Shown here in pieces: positions 1 through 8,322 of a stretch of 25,013 bases of DNA; the first letter of the stretch is position 1; every line of letters begins with the position of its first letter. The position numbers and the translations under genes were made by a program. Source of the DNA: Ancrocorticia sp052089425. Its GTDB lineage: Bacteria > Actinomycetota > Actinomycetes > Actinomycetales > Actinomycetaceae. The DNA is taken from positions 1-25,013 of the forward strand of contig NZ_JBQCZW010000032.1 of the NCBI RefSeq assembly GCF_052089425.1. The letters run 5' to 3'. The notes beneath the pieces are model-generated. The model did not search any database. It saw nothing but the letters and a program-made list of their open reading frames with translations, and was not told where the DNA came from.

Positions 1-52
1 CACACCACATGTTACGTGGCGACCATTACGGCGCAGGCACCGCGCACGCGAC

Positions 53-58
53 TATGCT
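53..58 (+). promoter_or_regulatory. possible -10 element of ilvD
   Basis: TATGCT fits an actinobacterial -10 box (TAnnnT) and lies 27 bases before the ilvD start. No convincing -35 hexamer is visible at the usual distance, so this is a weak call. Confidence 0.3.
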
Positions 59-85
59 AGTGCGTACAGATTTTAGGGGGATCAG

Positions 86-1918
86 ATGCCACAACTACGT
101 TCGGCAACGTCCACAACGGGACGCAATATGGCTGGTGCCCGCGCTCTATGGCGGGCCACGGGAATGGGAAGCGAAGATTTCGGTAAGCCGATCATCGCTA
201 TTGCGAACTCTTTCACGCAGTTCGTACCGGGCCACGTTCATCTAAAGGATATGGGCCAGCTCGTTCGCAAGTCGATTGAGGAAGCTGGCGGCATTGGCCG
301 TGAGTTCAATACGATCGCCGTGGATGACGGCATTGCAATGGGCCACGCCGGCATGCTCTATTCCCTGCCTTCTCGCGAGATCATCGCTGACTCCGTGGAG
401 TACATGGTCAATGCGCACACTGCTGATGCTCTCGTGTGTATCTCCAACTGCGACAAGATCACGCCCGGCATGCTCATGGCCGCACTACGCCTGAACATTC
501 CGACGATCTTCGTGTCTGGTGGCCCAATGGAATCCGGCAACGCCGTGGAGGGCGTAGTGGATCACCGGACGGACCTTATTGATGCGATTTCCGTGTCCGC
601 CAATGAGGACGTGACTGATGAGGAGCTCGGGCTTGTGGAGGCCAACGCCTGCCCCACATGCGGCTCCTGTTCTGGCATGTTCACGGCTAACTCGATGAAC
701 TGCTTGACTGAAGCCCTCGGCCTCTCGCTTCCGGGCAACGGATCCACGCTGGCCACGGCCGCGCGCCGCAAGGGCCTGTTTATGGAGGCTGGACGCCGCA
801 TTGTGGATCTAGCCAACCGTTACTACCACGATGATGATGACTCGGTTCTTCCGCGTAACATCGCCACCCGCGATGCCTTCCTCAACGCGATGTCGATGGA
901 CATTGCCATGGGTGGATCTACCAATACGGTCTTGCACATTCTGGCAGCGGCGCAGGAGGGGGAGGTTGATTTCGGCTTGTCCGATATTGATGAGCTCTCC
1001 CGCCACGTTCCATGCCTATCCAAGGTGGCGCCCAATTCGCAGCGCTTCCACATGGAGGACTTCCATCGCGCTGGCGGCATCCCCGCGATCCTCGGCGAGA
1101 TGAACCGCGGCGGCCTACTCCGCCAGAACGTCCATTCGGTCCACGCACCCGATCTGGATACGTGGCTGGGAGCGTGGGACATCCGCAGCGAATCCCCATC
1201 TCAGGAGGCGCAGGATCTGTTCCATGCCGCCCCGGGCCGCGTGCGTACCACCCAACCCTTCTCACAGGATGCCAAGTGGGAGAGCTTGGACTTGGACCCG
1301 GTGGAGGGCTGTATTCGCGGATTGGAGCATGCCTACACAAAGGATGGCGGCCTGTGCATCCTCTACGGCAACATCGCGCTGGAAGGCGCGGTTGTGAAGA
1401 CAGCCGGTGTGGATGAGTCACTGTTCCACTTCGAAGGAACCGCCCGCGTGGTGGAGTCCCAAGAAGAGGCCATCAACCTTATTCTCGCCAAGCAGGTCAA
1501 CCCTGGCGACGTCGTGGTTATCCGCTATGAGGGCCCCAAGGGCGGCCCTGGCATGCAGGAGATGCTCTACCCAACCTCCTTCCTCAAGGGCCGCGGCTTG
1601 GGCAAGGTGTGCGGTCTCATCACTGATGGGCGATTCTCTGGCGGAACGTCAGGGCTCTCGATCGGCCATATCTCCCCGGAGGCCGCCGCAGGCGGAGCCA
1701 TCGGGCTTGTTGAGGAAGGCGATACCGTGGTGATTGACATCCCGAGCCGTACCTTGAAGATCGATGTGCCGGATGAGGAACTTGCCGCACGCCGCGAGGC
1801 CGCCGGGCCAACCCCGTGGTACCCGGTGAGCCGCGACCGCAAGGTCTCCAAGGCCCTGCGTGCCTACGCATCCATGGCCACATCCGCGTCCATGGGAGCC
1901 GTCCGGCACGTCGATTAG
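86..1918 (+). CDS. ilvD: dihydroxy-acid dehydratase IlvD
   Basis: Dehydrates 2,3-dihydroxy-isovalerate and 2,3-dihydroxy-3-methylvalerate to the keto acids that precede valine/leucine and isoleucine; a cytoplasmic iron-sulfur enzyme. The 610-residue product is the family's usual length. It opens with the typical MPQLRS...GRNMAGARALWRATG block and has the conserved NCDKITPGM (about residues 122-130), the cysteine-rich ACPTCGSCSGMFTANSMNCL (about 188-207) and DGRFSGGTSG near residue 515. The ATG is preceded by AGGGGG at a 6-base distance, which supports this start. It is separated from ilvBNC by a transporter and a minus-strand gene, so it is probably transcribed separately. No obvious terminator follows. 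Identity is near certain from motifs. Confidence 0.97.
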   Translation: MPQLRSATSTTGRNMAGARALWRATGMGSEDFGKPIIAIANSFTQFVPGHVHLKDMGQLVRKSIEEAGGIGREFNTIAVDDGIAMGHAGMLYSLPSREIIADSVEYMVNAHTADALVCISNCDKITPGMLMAALRLNIPTIFVSGGPMESGNAVEGVVDHRTDLIDAISVSANEDVTDEELGLVEANACPTCGSCSGMFTANSMNCLTEALGLSLPGNGSTLATAARRKGLFMEAGRRIVDLANRYYHDDDDSVLPRNIATRDAFLNAMSMDIAMGGSTNTVLHILAAAQEGEVDFGLSDIDELSRHVPCLSKVAPNSQRFHMEDFHRAGGIPAILGEMNRGGLLRQNVHSVHAPDLDTWLGAWDIRSESPSQEAQDLFHAAPGRVRTTQPFSQDAKWESLDLDPVEGCIRGLEHAYTKDGGLCILYGNIALEGAVVKTAGVDESLFHFEGTARVVESQEEAINLILAKQVNPGDVVVIRYEGPKGGPGMQEMLYPTSFLKGRGLGKVCGLITDGRFSGGTSGLSIGHISPEAAAGGAIGLVEEGDTVVIDIPSRTLKIDVPDEELAARREAAGPTPWYPVSRDRKVSKALRAYASMATSASMGAVRHVD

Positions 1919-2039
1919 CCACTCGATGAACCACTGCCCAACCTCCGCACTCACTCCACCTACCGCCACCGCGATAGACCAACGTCCCCTTAAGCTTCCG
2001 TAAAAGCGGGACTAGTGCCCCAACTTCCGGGCCTTCGCC

Positions 2040-2052
2040 CCAGTAATACTGG
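2040..2052. promoter_or_regulatory. 13-bp palindrome upstream of the AspT-type exchanger
   Basis: CCAGTAATACTGG is a perfect inverted repeat (6-bp arms, central A) about 70 bases before the exchanger start. It could be an operator or overlap a -10 element (TAATAC). The rest of the 1919-2119 gap shows only a small hairpin (CAGGGG CAG TCCCTG, about 2073-2087) and no gene. Confidence 0.35.
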
Positions 2053-2119
2053 TAAGCGTATGTTTCTCGCTACAGGGGCAGTCCCTGCGGCCGCGTTGAT
2101 AAGGGAGTGAGTGCGGCAC

Positions 2120-3721
2120 ATGGCACCAGTATTCAATTATTTGGTGGAAGAGCCGGTGTTCTTTACCTTCCTGATTGTTGGTGTAGGAATGGCACTGGGC
2201 GCGCTGAAGATCAAGGGCATTGGTTTCGGCGCGGCGATGGTGTTGTTCGTGGCCATTATCTTCTCTGCGTGGGGTGGTGCTGCCGGCTACGAGATCCGCG
2301 TCCCGGCAGAACTGGGAACGTTCGGGCTTGTGCTGTTCGCCTTCTCAATTGGCAACAACGCCGGCGCTAACTTCTTTTCCAGCTTGCGCCAAGGGGCTGG
2401 CCCCATCCTCATGATGGTGGTGCTGTTTATGCTGACCGGCGCGACAGCCTACCTGTTGGGTGCCAAGGTACTGGGTATGGATACCACCGTGGTTGCCGGA
2501 ACGTTTGCCGGCGCCCTGACCAACACTCCAACGTTGGCCACCGTGGGCGAGGCATCGGGCGATATCGGCGGGGCAACCGTCGGTTACGCGCTGGCTTACC
2601 TGTTCGGCGTGGTGGGGATGCTCATCGCCGCCAGCTTTGCCCTGCGGCAAGCACCACACGATAAGGACGCCCCGGAGCCCGTCACGCACATGACGTTGCG
2701 GGTTGAGCGCACCGACCTGCCACGGCTACGCGACGTGGCCAGCCATATCGACGGCCCGGTTGAATTCTCCCGCCTGCGCCGCGGCGAACAAGGCCCCATC
2801 TGGCTTCCCACCCTCAGCGACGTTCTCCATCAGGATGACCTCCTGACCGTGGTTGGGCCCACGTCCCACTTCGCCAGCGTGGAGCGCGAGATTGGCCACC
2901 GTTCATCGCATTCGCTTCGCGCGGATCGCCGCCTGATGGATTTCCGCCGGGTGACGATTTCAAACCACAAGTTGGCTGGAATGACGGTTCGGCAGGTGGA
3001 CGAGGAGTTGGAGAAGCACTGGAACGCACGCCTTTCGCGGGTGAGGAGGGGCGACGACGATCGCCTAGCTACGCCGGACCTCATGCTTGAGCTCGGCGAC
3101 CGCGTCAGGGTGGTTGCACCAACGCAGGAGATGTCGAAAATCTCCAAGTGGATGGGCGATTCGGCCAAGGGGCTCACTGACATCAACCCGATTGCTCTGG
3201 GGCTTGGCCTTGCACTGGGCATCTTCATTGGTGAGCTTCCCATTCCGCTGCCCGGGGGCGCCAGCTTCTCCATCGGTGCGGCCGCGGGCGTTCTCATTAT
3301 CGGCCTGATCATGGGCCGCGTTGGGCGCATTGGCCCCTTGGTAACAGCTCTTCCCAACACGGCGAACCTTGTGATCGGCGAACTTGGCCTGCTCATATTC
3401 CTCGCACAAGCCGGATCAAACGCCGGCGGCCAGATCCTTGGCGCCTTCTCCTCTGGTGAATGGTGGAAGATCCTCCTCCTTGGCATCGCACTCACGTCAA
3501 TCATGGCGTTCGGCCTGTACGTGGTGATGCGCCGCATGTTCACGATGGGTGGCACCAAGCTGTCCGGCCTGATCGCCGGCGCGCAAACCCAGCCAGCGAT
3601 CCTCGCATTCGCCAATGGACAAACGAACAATGATCCCCGTGTGGCGATGGGATACGCGCTTGTGTACCCCGTGGCAATGATCGGGAAGATCATCGTGGGC
3701 TACATTCTGGCCACGATGTAG
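2120..3721 (+). CDS. AspT/YidE/YbjL-type membrane exchanger with two RCK_C domains
   Basis: A predicted inner-membrane antiporter of the aspartate:alanine exchanger family (known members exchange an amino or dicarboxylic acid for its product; the substrate here is unknown). The layout is classic: about six hydrophobic segments (residues 1-175), two cytoplasmic TrkA-C/RCK_C-like domains (about 190-350) and a second membrane half (about 355-533), with the glycine-rich GALTNTPTLATVGEA and SGLIAGAQTQPAILAFAN blocks in the two halves. I chose the ATG because AAGGGAG at 2101-2107 lies 12 bases before it; a GTG at 2111 in the same frame is only 3 bases away. The gene ends 16 bases before the end of the convergent gene 3738-4355. 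Being next to ilvD hints at amino acid or organic acid traffic, but this is inference. Confidence 0.85.
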   Translation: MAPVFNYLVEEPVFFTFLIVGVGMALGALKIKGIGFGAAMVLFVAIIFSAWGGAAGYEIRVPAELGTFGLVLFAFSIGNNAGANFFSSLRQGAGPILMMVVLFMLTGATAYLLGAKVLGMDTTVVAGTFAGALTNTPTLATVGEASGDIGGATVGYALAYLFGVVGMLIAASFALRQAPHDKDAPEPVTHMTLRVERTDLPRLRDVASHIDGPVEFSRLRRGEQGPIWLPTLSDVLHQDDLLTVVGPTSHFASVEREIGHRSSHSLRADRRLMDFRRVTISNHKLAGMTVRQVDEELEKHWNARLSRVRRGDDDRLATPDLMLELGDRVRVVAPTQEMSKISKWMGDSAKGLTDINPIALGLGLALGIFIGELPIPLPGGASFSIGAAAGVLIIGLIMGRVGRIGPLVTALPNTANLVIGELGLLIFLAQAGSNAGGQILGAFSSGEWWKILLLGIALTSIMAFGLYVVMRRMFTMGGTKLSGLIAGAQTQPAILAFANGQTNNDPRVAMGYALVYPVAMIGKIIVGYILATM

Positions 3722-3737
3722 CTGGGCCGCCTGCCGC

Positions 3738-4355
3738 CTATCCCTCCTGTGGTTCGGCGGCGATGAGGGAGGTAAGTTCGTCGTCGTCGACAATCCCTCG
3801 CAACGCAGCTACCGCATCCGCGGGCGAAACGGGACGCGAAACTACCCCGCGCCAATCTGAACGAACAATCTGGCCGTCCTCCACCCAGTGCGTGGAGGCC
3901 AAATCGCCGTTCGTCTCAATCTCCCACACGCCTGCCTCCGGCTGCCACATCGAGGCGTCTTGGGCGATGCCATGCGGATCTGACGGCGTGATGACATGGT
4001 AGCTGAGCGTGTGATCGCCATCATCGATCGTGGTGATCGCATCCCGCAGCACGAGGAACTCCATGTAGGCGGGAATGGCGTCTTCTTCCTCGATGAGGGA
4101 CTCGGCCTCGATCACAACCGGTTCCTGATCGTCCTCGACATAGCGGGAGGTGGCCCACCGCATGCCGTTGAACGTGATGCGGCTGTGCACGCGATGGCGT
4201 TCGGGACGGGCGAAGATCACTTCGGTGACGAGTTCGCGGGCGTCCCAGCGGCGGTAGAGGAGCCCGATCGGCTCGGCGCCGGTGCCATCGGTGGCCCCTG
4301 CCGTTTCGAAGATCTCCCAGCGGGTAGTCGCGGAGTGTGCGGAAGAAGTAGTCAT
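3738..4355 (-). CDS. hypothetical protein, 205 residues
   Basis: I do not recognise the family. The product is soluble, acidic and tryptophan-rich, with no signal peptide or membrane segment. Visible blocks include GLLYRRWDARELVTEVIFA (about residues 31-49) and a C-terminal region with three W residues between about 138 and 168. It sounds like a small beta-rich actinobacterial domain, but I name no function. The ATG at 4353-4355 is preceded on its strand by TAGACT at 6 bases, the geometry of a leaderless actinobacterial mRNA, and there is no Shine-Dalgarno motif. It is transcribed away from ilvB and converges on the exchanger gene. The reading frame is long, and its codon pattern resembles the neighbours, so I believe it is real. 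Confidence 0.7.
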   Translation of the reverse strand: MTTSSAHSATTRWEIFETAGATDGTGAEPIGLLYRRWDARELVTEVIFARPERHRVHSRITFNGMRWATSRYVEDDQEPVVIEAESLIEEEDAIPAYMEFLVLRDAITTIDDGDHTLSYHVITPSDPHGIAQDASMWQPEAGVWEIETNGDLASTHWVEDGQIVRSDWRGVVSRPVSPADAVAALRGIVDDDELTSLIAAEPQEG

Positions 4356-4416
4356 TCACCCAGTCTAGAGCCCCAGACCCGGTGAGGCGGTGCGGGTAAC
4401 CTGAGAGCAAAGTCCG

Positions 4417-4435
4417 GGACGAAAGTACTTCGTCC
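4417..4435. promoter_or_regulatory. 19-bp inverted repeat between the divergent 3738-4355 gene and ilvB
   Basis: GGACGAA-AGTAC-TTCGTCC has perfect 7-bp arms around a 5-base centre. It lies 62 bases upstream of the start of the minus-strand gene and about 100 bases before the ilvB leader peptide. A regulator-binding site is plausible. No T-run follows, so it is unlikely to be a terminator. Confidence 0.4.
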
Positions 4436-4515
4436 TAGCGCGGAAACCTCCACAAACTGAGAACGTGATCCACTATCTGAGACAAGGCCCCTCTCAAGTG
4501 GCGGAGGGCCACCCT

Positions 4516-4567
4516 GGCGCGCTACTCTCGATCCATGATGATTTTTGTAGTACTTAGCTAGCGCGCC
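4516..4567 (+). promoter_or_regulatory. attenuator pairing arms around the ilv leader peptide
   Basis: GGCGCGCTA (4516-4524) and TAGCGCGCC (4559-4567) are perfect 9-bp complements flanking the leader peptide. The second arm also contains GCGCGC (4561-4566), which can pair with GCGCGC at 4591-4596, overlapping the first bases of the terminator stem. This gives mutually exclusive structures. If transcription starts at the leader ATG (leaderless reading), the first arm is not in the RNA and only the second alternative applies. Confidence 0.55.
4535..4561 (+). CDS. ilvB leader peptide (attenuator), 8 residues
   Basis: ATG ATG ATT TTT GTA GTA CTT AGC TAG encodes MMIFVVLS. Half of the residues are isoleucine, valine or leucine, the end products of the pathway, and a strong terminator follows 33 bases after the stop. 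This matches ribosome-mediated attenuation known for ilvBNC in corynebacteria. TACTCT stands 6 bases before the ATG with no Shine-Dalgarno motif, so the peptide may be read from a leaderless transcript. The peptide is too short to be supported by anything other than composition and context, but both fit well. Confidence 0.75.
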   Translation: MMIFVVLS

Positions 4568-4594
4568 GCCCGGCCTGCTGGTTTGGTGTTGCGC

Positions 4595-4623
4595 GCCCCT
4601 CGAAAACTCGAGGGGCTTTTTTT
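4595..4623 (+). terminator. ilvBNC attenuator terminator
   Basis: A 9-bp perfect stem, GCCCCTCGA / TCGAGGGGC, has loop AAAC and is followed directly by seven T. It stands between the leader peptide and ilvB, so it would stop transcription before ilvB when charged branched-chain tRNAs are plentiful. Confidence 0.9.
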
Positions 4624-4677
4624 ATCCCAGTTCGCAAGTCAGTAGCGAACAGACTATGGAAGACGAAGGAGGATCAC

Positions 4678-6516
4678 ATGGCAAAGACTCGTCATCGTGC
4701 CGATGTGGCCGCCCCAAGCCCCGCGCCCAGCGTGGAGCTCCATGCAGAGCGTTCGATCCGGGAGAAATCCACGGGTGCGCGTTCGATCATTAGGTCGCTG
4801 GAAGAACTCGACGTAGATGTCGTATTCGGACTGCCGGGCGGCGCGATTCTGCCCACCTATGATCCGCTCTTCGATTCCTCCAAGGTCCGCCACGTCCTCG
4901 TACGCCACGAGCAGGGCGCGGGGCACGCGGCCGAAGGTTACGCCGTGGCCACGGGGCGCGTGGGCGTGTGCATCGCCACTTCCGGGCCTGGCGCCACCAA
5001 TCTGGTGACCGCGCTGATGGATGCCAACATGGATTCGATCCCGATGGTGGCCATCACGGGGCAGGTGGGGGCCGCCCTGATCGGCACGGACGCCTTCCAA
5101 GAGGCGGACATCGTGGGGGCAACCATGCCCGTCACGAAGCACTCCTTCCTCGTCACCTCAGCGGAGGAGATTCCGGCGCGCATCGCCGAAGCCTTCCACA
5201 TCGCATCCACCGGGCGGCCCGGCCCTGTGCTGGTGGACGTGACGAAATCTGCGCAAACCGAGGAGACGGATTTCGTGTGGCCGCCCGTCATGGATCTGCC
5301 CGGCTACCGGCCCACCACGAAGCCGAATGCTCGGCAAGTGCGCGAGGCCGCCCGGCTTCTGGCCACCGCCAAGCGCCCCGTCCTGTACGTGGGCGGCGGC
5401 ACCATTCGGGGCAATGCCTCCGAGGAAGTGTGCGCGCTGACCGAACTGTCCAACGCCCCGGTGGTCACCACCCTTTTGGCCCGCGGCGCCGTACCCGATT
5501 CGCACCCGAACAATCTGGGAATGCCCGGCATGCATGGCGCAGTTCCGGCGGTGGCTGCCCTCCAGCAGTCAGATCTGATCGTGGCGCTCGGGGCGCGATT
5601 CGATGATCGCGTGACGGGCAAGCTGGATGCGTTTGCTCCCGGCGCCAAGGTGGTGCACGTGGATATCGATCCCGCGGAGATCTCCAAGAACCGCGAGGCC
5701 GATGTACCGATCGTTGGCGATCTCAAGATCACCGCGGCGGATCTGGTAGAAGAACTCGAGGCCGCCCACGCACAGTACGGCACGCCCGATCTGAGCGCAT
5801 GGTGGAAGAGTTTGAACCACCTGCGCGATACCTACCCCCTCGGATGGACAGAGCCGGATGACGGGCTGATGAGCCCGCAGTACGTGATCTCCCGGCTGGC
5901 GGAGGTTGTGGGGCCGGAGGATTCCATTTGGGTGACCGGCGTTGGCCAGCATCAGATGTGGGCCTCGCACTTCCTCAAGTTCGAGCATCCGCGCCAGTGG
6001 ATTAGTTCGGGCGGGGCCGGGACCATGGGCTTCGGCGTGCCGGCCACGATGGGGGCGAAGGCCGGTGAGCCGGACAAGACGGTGTGGCTCATTGATGGTG
6101 ATGGTTCCTTCCAGATGACCAATCAGGAGCTGGCCACATGCCGCCTGAACGGAATCAACATCAAGGTGGCGATCATCAACAATTCGTCGCTGGGCATGGT
6201 GCGCCAGTGGCAGACACTCTTCTACAACGAACGCTATTCCCACACCGATCTGGAAACCGGTAATGGAACGGCGCACGTGCCCGATTTCGTCAAGCTGGCC
6301 GATGCCTACAATTGCGCGGCGATCCGTGTCACGGATGCCGAGAAGGTGGACGATGCGATCCGCGAGGCGATGGCAATTGAGGACCGCCCTGTGGTGGTGG
6401 ACTTCATTACCTCGCCGAACTCCGAGGTGTGGCCGATGGTGCCGTCCGGGGTGTCCAATGATGAAATCTTGTACGCCAAGGGCCTCCAGCCCGAATTCGA
6501 TTCTGAGATGAACTAG
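4678..6516 (+). CDS. ilvB: acetolactate synthase large subunit IlvB
   Basis: Condenses pyruvate with pyruvate or 2-oxobutyrate, the first common step of valine/isoleucine synthesis; uses thiamine diphosphate, FAD and magnesium in the cytoplasm with IlvN. The 612-residue product has the N-terminal pyrimidine-binding domain with the catalytic glutamate in RHEQGAGHAAEGYA (about residue 80), a central FAD-region domain (about 220-370) and the C-terminal domain with the diphosphate motif GDGSFQMTNQEL...NN (about 475-502). A strong GAAGGAGG precedes the ATG by 5 bases. It is the first gene of ilvB-ilvN-ilvC behind the attenuator. The N-terminal 35 residues are a poorly conserved extension. Confidence 0.97.
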   Translation: MAKTRHRADVAAPSPAPSVELHAERSIREKSTGARSIIRSLEELDVDVVFGLPGGAILPTYDPLFDSSKVRHVLVRHEQGAGHAAEGYAVATGRVGVCIATSGPGATNLVTALMDANMDSIPMVAITGQVGAALIGTDAFQEADIVGATMPVTKHSFLVTSAEEIPARIAEAFHIASTGRPGPVLVDVTKSAQTEETDFVWPPVMDLPGYRPTTKPNARQVREAARLLATAKRPVLYVGGGTIRGNASEEVCALTELSNAPVVTTLLARGAVPDSHPNNLGMPGMHGAVPAVAALQQSDLIVALGARFDDRVTGKLDAFAPGAKVVHVDIDPAEISKNREADVPIVGDLKITAADLVEELEAAHAQYGTPDLSAWWKSLNHLRDTYPLGWTEPDDGLMSPQYVISRLAEVVGPEDSIWVTGVGQHQMWASHFLKFEHPRQWISSGGAGTMGFGVPATMGAKAGEPDKTVWLIDGDGSFQMTNQELATCRLNGINIKVAIINNSSLGMVRQWQTLFYNERYSHTDLETGNGTAHVPDFVKLADAYNCAAIRVTDAEKVDDAIREAMAIEDRPVVVDFITSPNSEVWPMVPSGVSNDEILYAKGLQPEFDSEMN

Positions 6517-6534
6517 GCGGAAGAGGAGAAACCT

Positions 6535-7065
6535 ATGAGTACCCGCCACACACTTTCCGTTCTTGTGGAGAACAAGCCTGGCGTGCTGACGCGCGTATCG
6601 GGGCTTTTTGCCCGCCGTTCCTTCAACATTCACTCCCTCGCGGTGGGCGAGACGGAGGATCCCGATCTTTCGCGCATCACCGTGGTTGTGGACGCCGCCG
6701 AACTCCCGTTGGAGCAGGTGACCAAGCAGCTGAACAAGCTGGTCAACATCATCAAGATCGTTGAACTGGAGGACGATTCGGCCGTGCACCGCCAGCTCCT
6801 GCTGGTCAAGGTGAACGCAACGGACGAAACGCGTGCCAACGTGCTTCAGGTTGTGGATCTGTTCCGCGCCCACGTTGTGGATATGGTGCCCGATGCGGTG
6901 ACCATTGAGGCGACCGGTGGGGATAACAAGGTCAAGGCCTTCCTCACCGCCCTTGAACCCTACGGAATCAAGGAGCTTGTCCAATCCGGTTCCGTTGCGA
7001 TCGGCCGTGGAAACCGTTCGCTTTCGGAGCGAGTTTCTGCCGAAATGCAGTTGCGGAGGGCCTAG
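6535..7065 (+). CDS. ilvN: acetolactate synthase small (regulatory) subunit IlvN
   Basis: Regulatory partner of IlvB that confers valine feedback inhibition. The 176-residue product is the usual size, with an N-terminal ACT domain (HTLSVLVENKPGVLTRVSGLF, residues 4-24, and RRSFNIHSLAVGETED) and a C-terminal domain that binds the large subunit. It begins 18 bases after ilvB, with GAGGAG 6 bases before the ATG, so it is co-transcribed. Confidence 0.96.
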   Translation: MSTRHTLSVLVENKPGVLTRVSGLFARRSFNIHSLAVGETEDPDLSRITVVVDAAELPLEQVTKQLNKLVNIIKIVELEDDSAVHRQLLLVKVNATDETRANVLQVVDLFRAHVVDMVPDAVTIEATGGDNKVKAFLTALEPYGIKELVQSGSVAIGRGNRSLSERVSAEMQLRRA

Positions 7066-7081
7066 TTTTATTGACGACGAC

Positions 7082-7097
7082 GGCGAAGCCTTTCGCC
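7082..7097 (+). other. small hairpin in the ilvN-ilvC gap
   Basis: GGCGAA GCCT TTCGCC forms a perfect 6-bp stem with a 4-base loop in the 110-base gap between ilvN and ilvC. No T-run follows, so it is more likely an mRNA processing or stability element than a terminator. Confidence 0.3.
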
Positions 7098-7175
7098 CAG
7101 TGGTCAACCTAGGCAGTCCGGCTTGGCAAAACCATAAACTAGAACAGTCAGCCATCTCGTATGAGGAGAAGAACA

Positions 7176-8207
7176 GTGGCAGAAATTTACCATGATGAAG
7201 ATGCAAACCTCTCGATCATCCAGTCGAAGAAGGTTGCGATCATCGGCTACGGCTCGCAGGGCCACGCACACGCGCTGAATCTTCGTGATTCCGGCGTTGA
7301 CGTTGTTGTGGGTCTGAGGGAAGGATCCAAGTCCATCGCTAAGGCGGAGGAAGCGGGCATCAAGGTTGCCAGCGTTGCCGATTCCGTTAAGGATGCGGAC
7401 GTGGTGATGATCCTTGCCCCGGATCAGTACCAGCGCACCATTTGGTCCGAGCAGATCGAGCCAAACATCAAGGATGACGCGGCGATCTTCTTTGCCCACG
7501 GCTTCAACATTCACTTCGGCTACATCAAGCCTGCTGCGGGCCATGACATCTGCATGGTTGCCCCCAAGGGTCCGGGCCACACCGTGCGCCGTACCTACGA
7601 AGAAGGCCGTGGCGTTCCCGTGCTGGTGTGCGTGGAGCAGGATGCTTCCGGGCAGGCCTTTGATCTTGCCCTGTCCTACGCGGCTGCCATCGGCGGCGCG
7701 CGCGCTGGAGCGATCAAGACGTCCTTCCGCGAGGAAACCGAAACGGATCTGTTCGGCGAGCAGGCCGTGCTGTGTGGCGGCGTGACCCAGCTGATCGAAT
7801 ACGGCTTCGAAACCCTCACCGAGGCTGGCTACCAGCCCGAGATGGCCTACTTCGAGGTGCTTCATGAGATGAAGCTGATCGTTGATCTGATCAACGAGGG
7901 TGGCCTCACCAAGCAGCGCTGGTCCATCTCCGATACCGCCGAATACGGCGATTACGTGTCAGGGCCCCGCGTCATTACCCCGAACGTCAAGGACAACATG
8001 GCGGGCGTGCTGGCTGATATTCAGTCCGGCGCCTTCGCCGAGCGTTTCATCGCCGATCAGGATCAGGGTGGCCCAGAATTCCACCGCCTGCGCGATGAGC
8101 ACGCCGCTGCCCCGATCGAGAAGGTTGGCCAGGAGATCCGCAAGATGTTCGCATGGAACACGGAGAATCTGGATACCGATTACACCGATGGTTCAGCAGC
8201 TCGCTGA
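7176..8207 (+). CDS. ilvC: ketol-acid reductoisomerase IlvC (class I)
   Basis: Isomerises and reduces acetolactate or acetohydroxybutyrate to the dihydroxy acids used by IlvD. The 343-residue size is that of class I enzymes. It has the nucleotide-binding GYGSQGHAHALNLRDSG block near residues 24-40, MVAPKGPGHTVR near 125 and the C-terminal knotted domain with the metal ligands in EETETDLFGEQAVLCGG (about 186-202) and FEVLHEMKLI. A longer frame opens at ATG 7161, but that segment is the ribosome site itself (AGGAG at 7164-7168). The GTG at 7176 follows it by 7 bases and gives the canonical MAEIYHDEDANLSII start. Third gene of the ilvBNC unit. Confidence 0.96.
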   Translation: MAEIYHDEDANLSIIQSKKVAIIGYGSQGHAHALNLRDSGVDVVVGLREGSKSIAKAEEAGIKVASVADSVKDADVVMILAPDQYQRTIWSEQIEPNIKDDAAIFFAHGFNIHFGYIKPAAGHDICMVAPKGPGHTVRRTYEEGRGVPVLVCVEQDASGQAFDLALSYAAAIGGARAGAIKTSFREETETDLFGEQAVLCGGVTQLIEYGFETLTEAGYQPEMAYFEVLHEMKLIVDLINEGGLTKQRWSISDTAEYGDYVSGPRVITPNVKDNMAGVLADIQSGAFAERFIADQDQGGPEFHRLRDEHAAAPIEKVGQEIRKMFAWNTENLDTDYTDGSAAR

Positions 8208-8233
8208 TCACTGATCGGAGCGGGTAGAACCTA

Positions 8234-8267
8234 GCAAAGAGGGCCGGAGAGATCCGGCCCTCTTTGC
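8234..8267 (+). terminator. terminator of ilvBNC
   Basis: A perfect 15-bp stem (GCAAAGAGGGCCGGA and its complement) with GAGA loop lies 27 bases after the ilvC stop. The right arm carries CTCTTTGC. It may stop transcription in both directions. Confidence 0.9.
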
Positions 8268-8322
8268 GTATTCTGGCGCGTGTTAGTGGAATCGCAACAT
8301 ACGTGAAATGTATGCTCGCGGC

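Noticed and set aside
2830..3693. A 287-residue open frame on the minus strand
   Set aside because: Lies antisense within the AspT-type exchanger; the serine/arginine/proline-rich product matches nothing I know.
5569..7206. A 545-residue open frame on the minus strand
   Set aside because: It is antisense to ilvB, ilvN and the start of ilvC, which are unmistakable. High-GC codon usage leaves the opposite frame open, and the histidine- and arginine-rich product has no recognisable domain.
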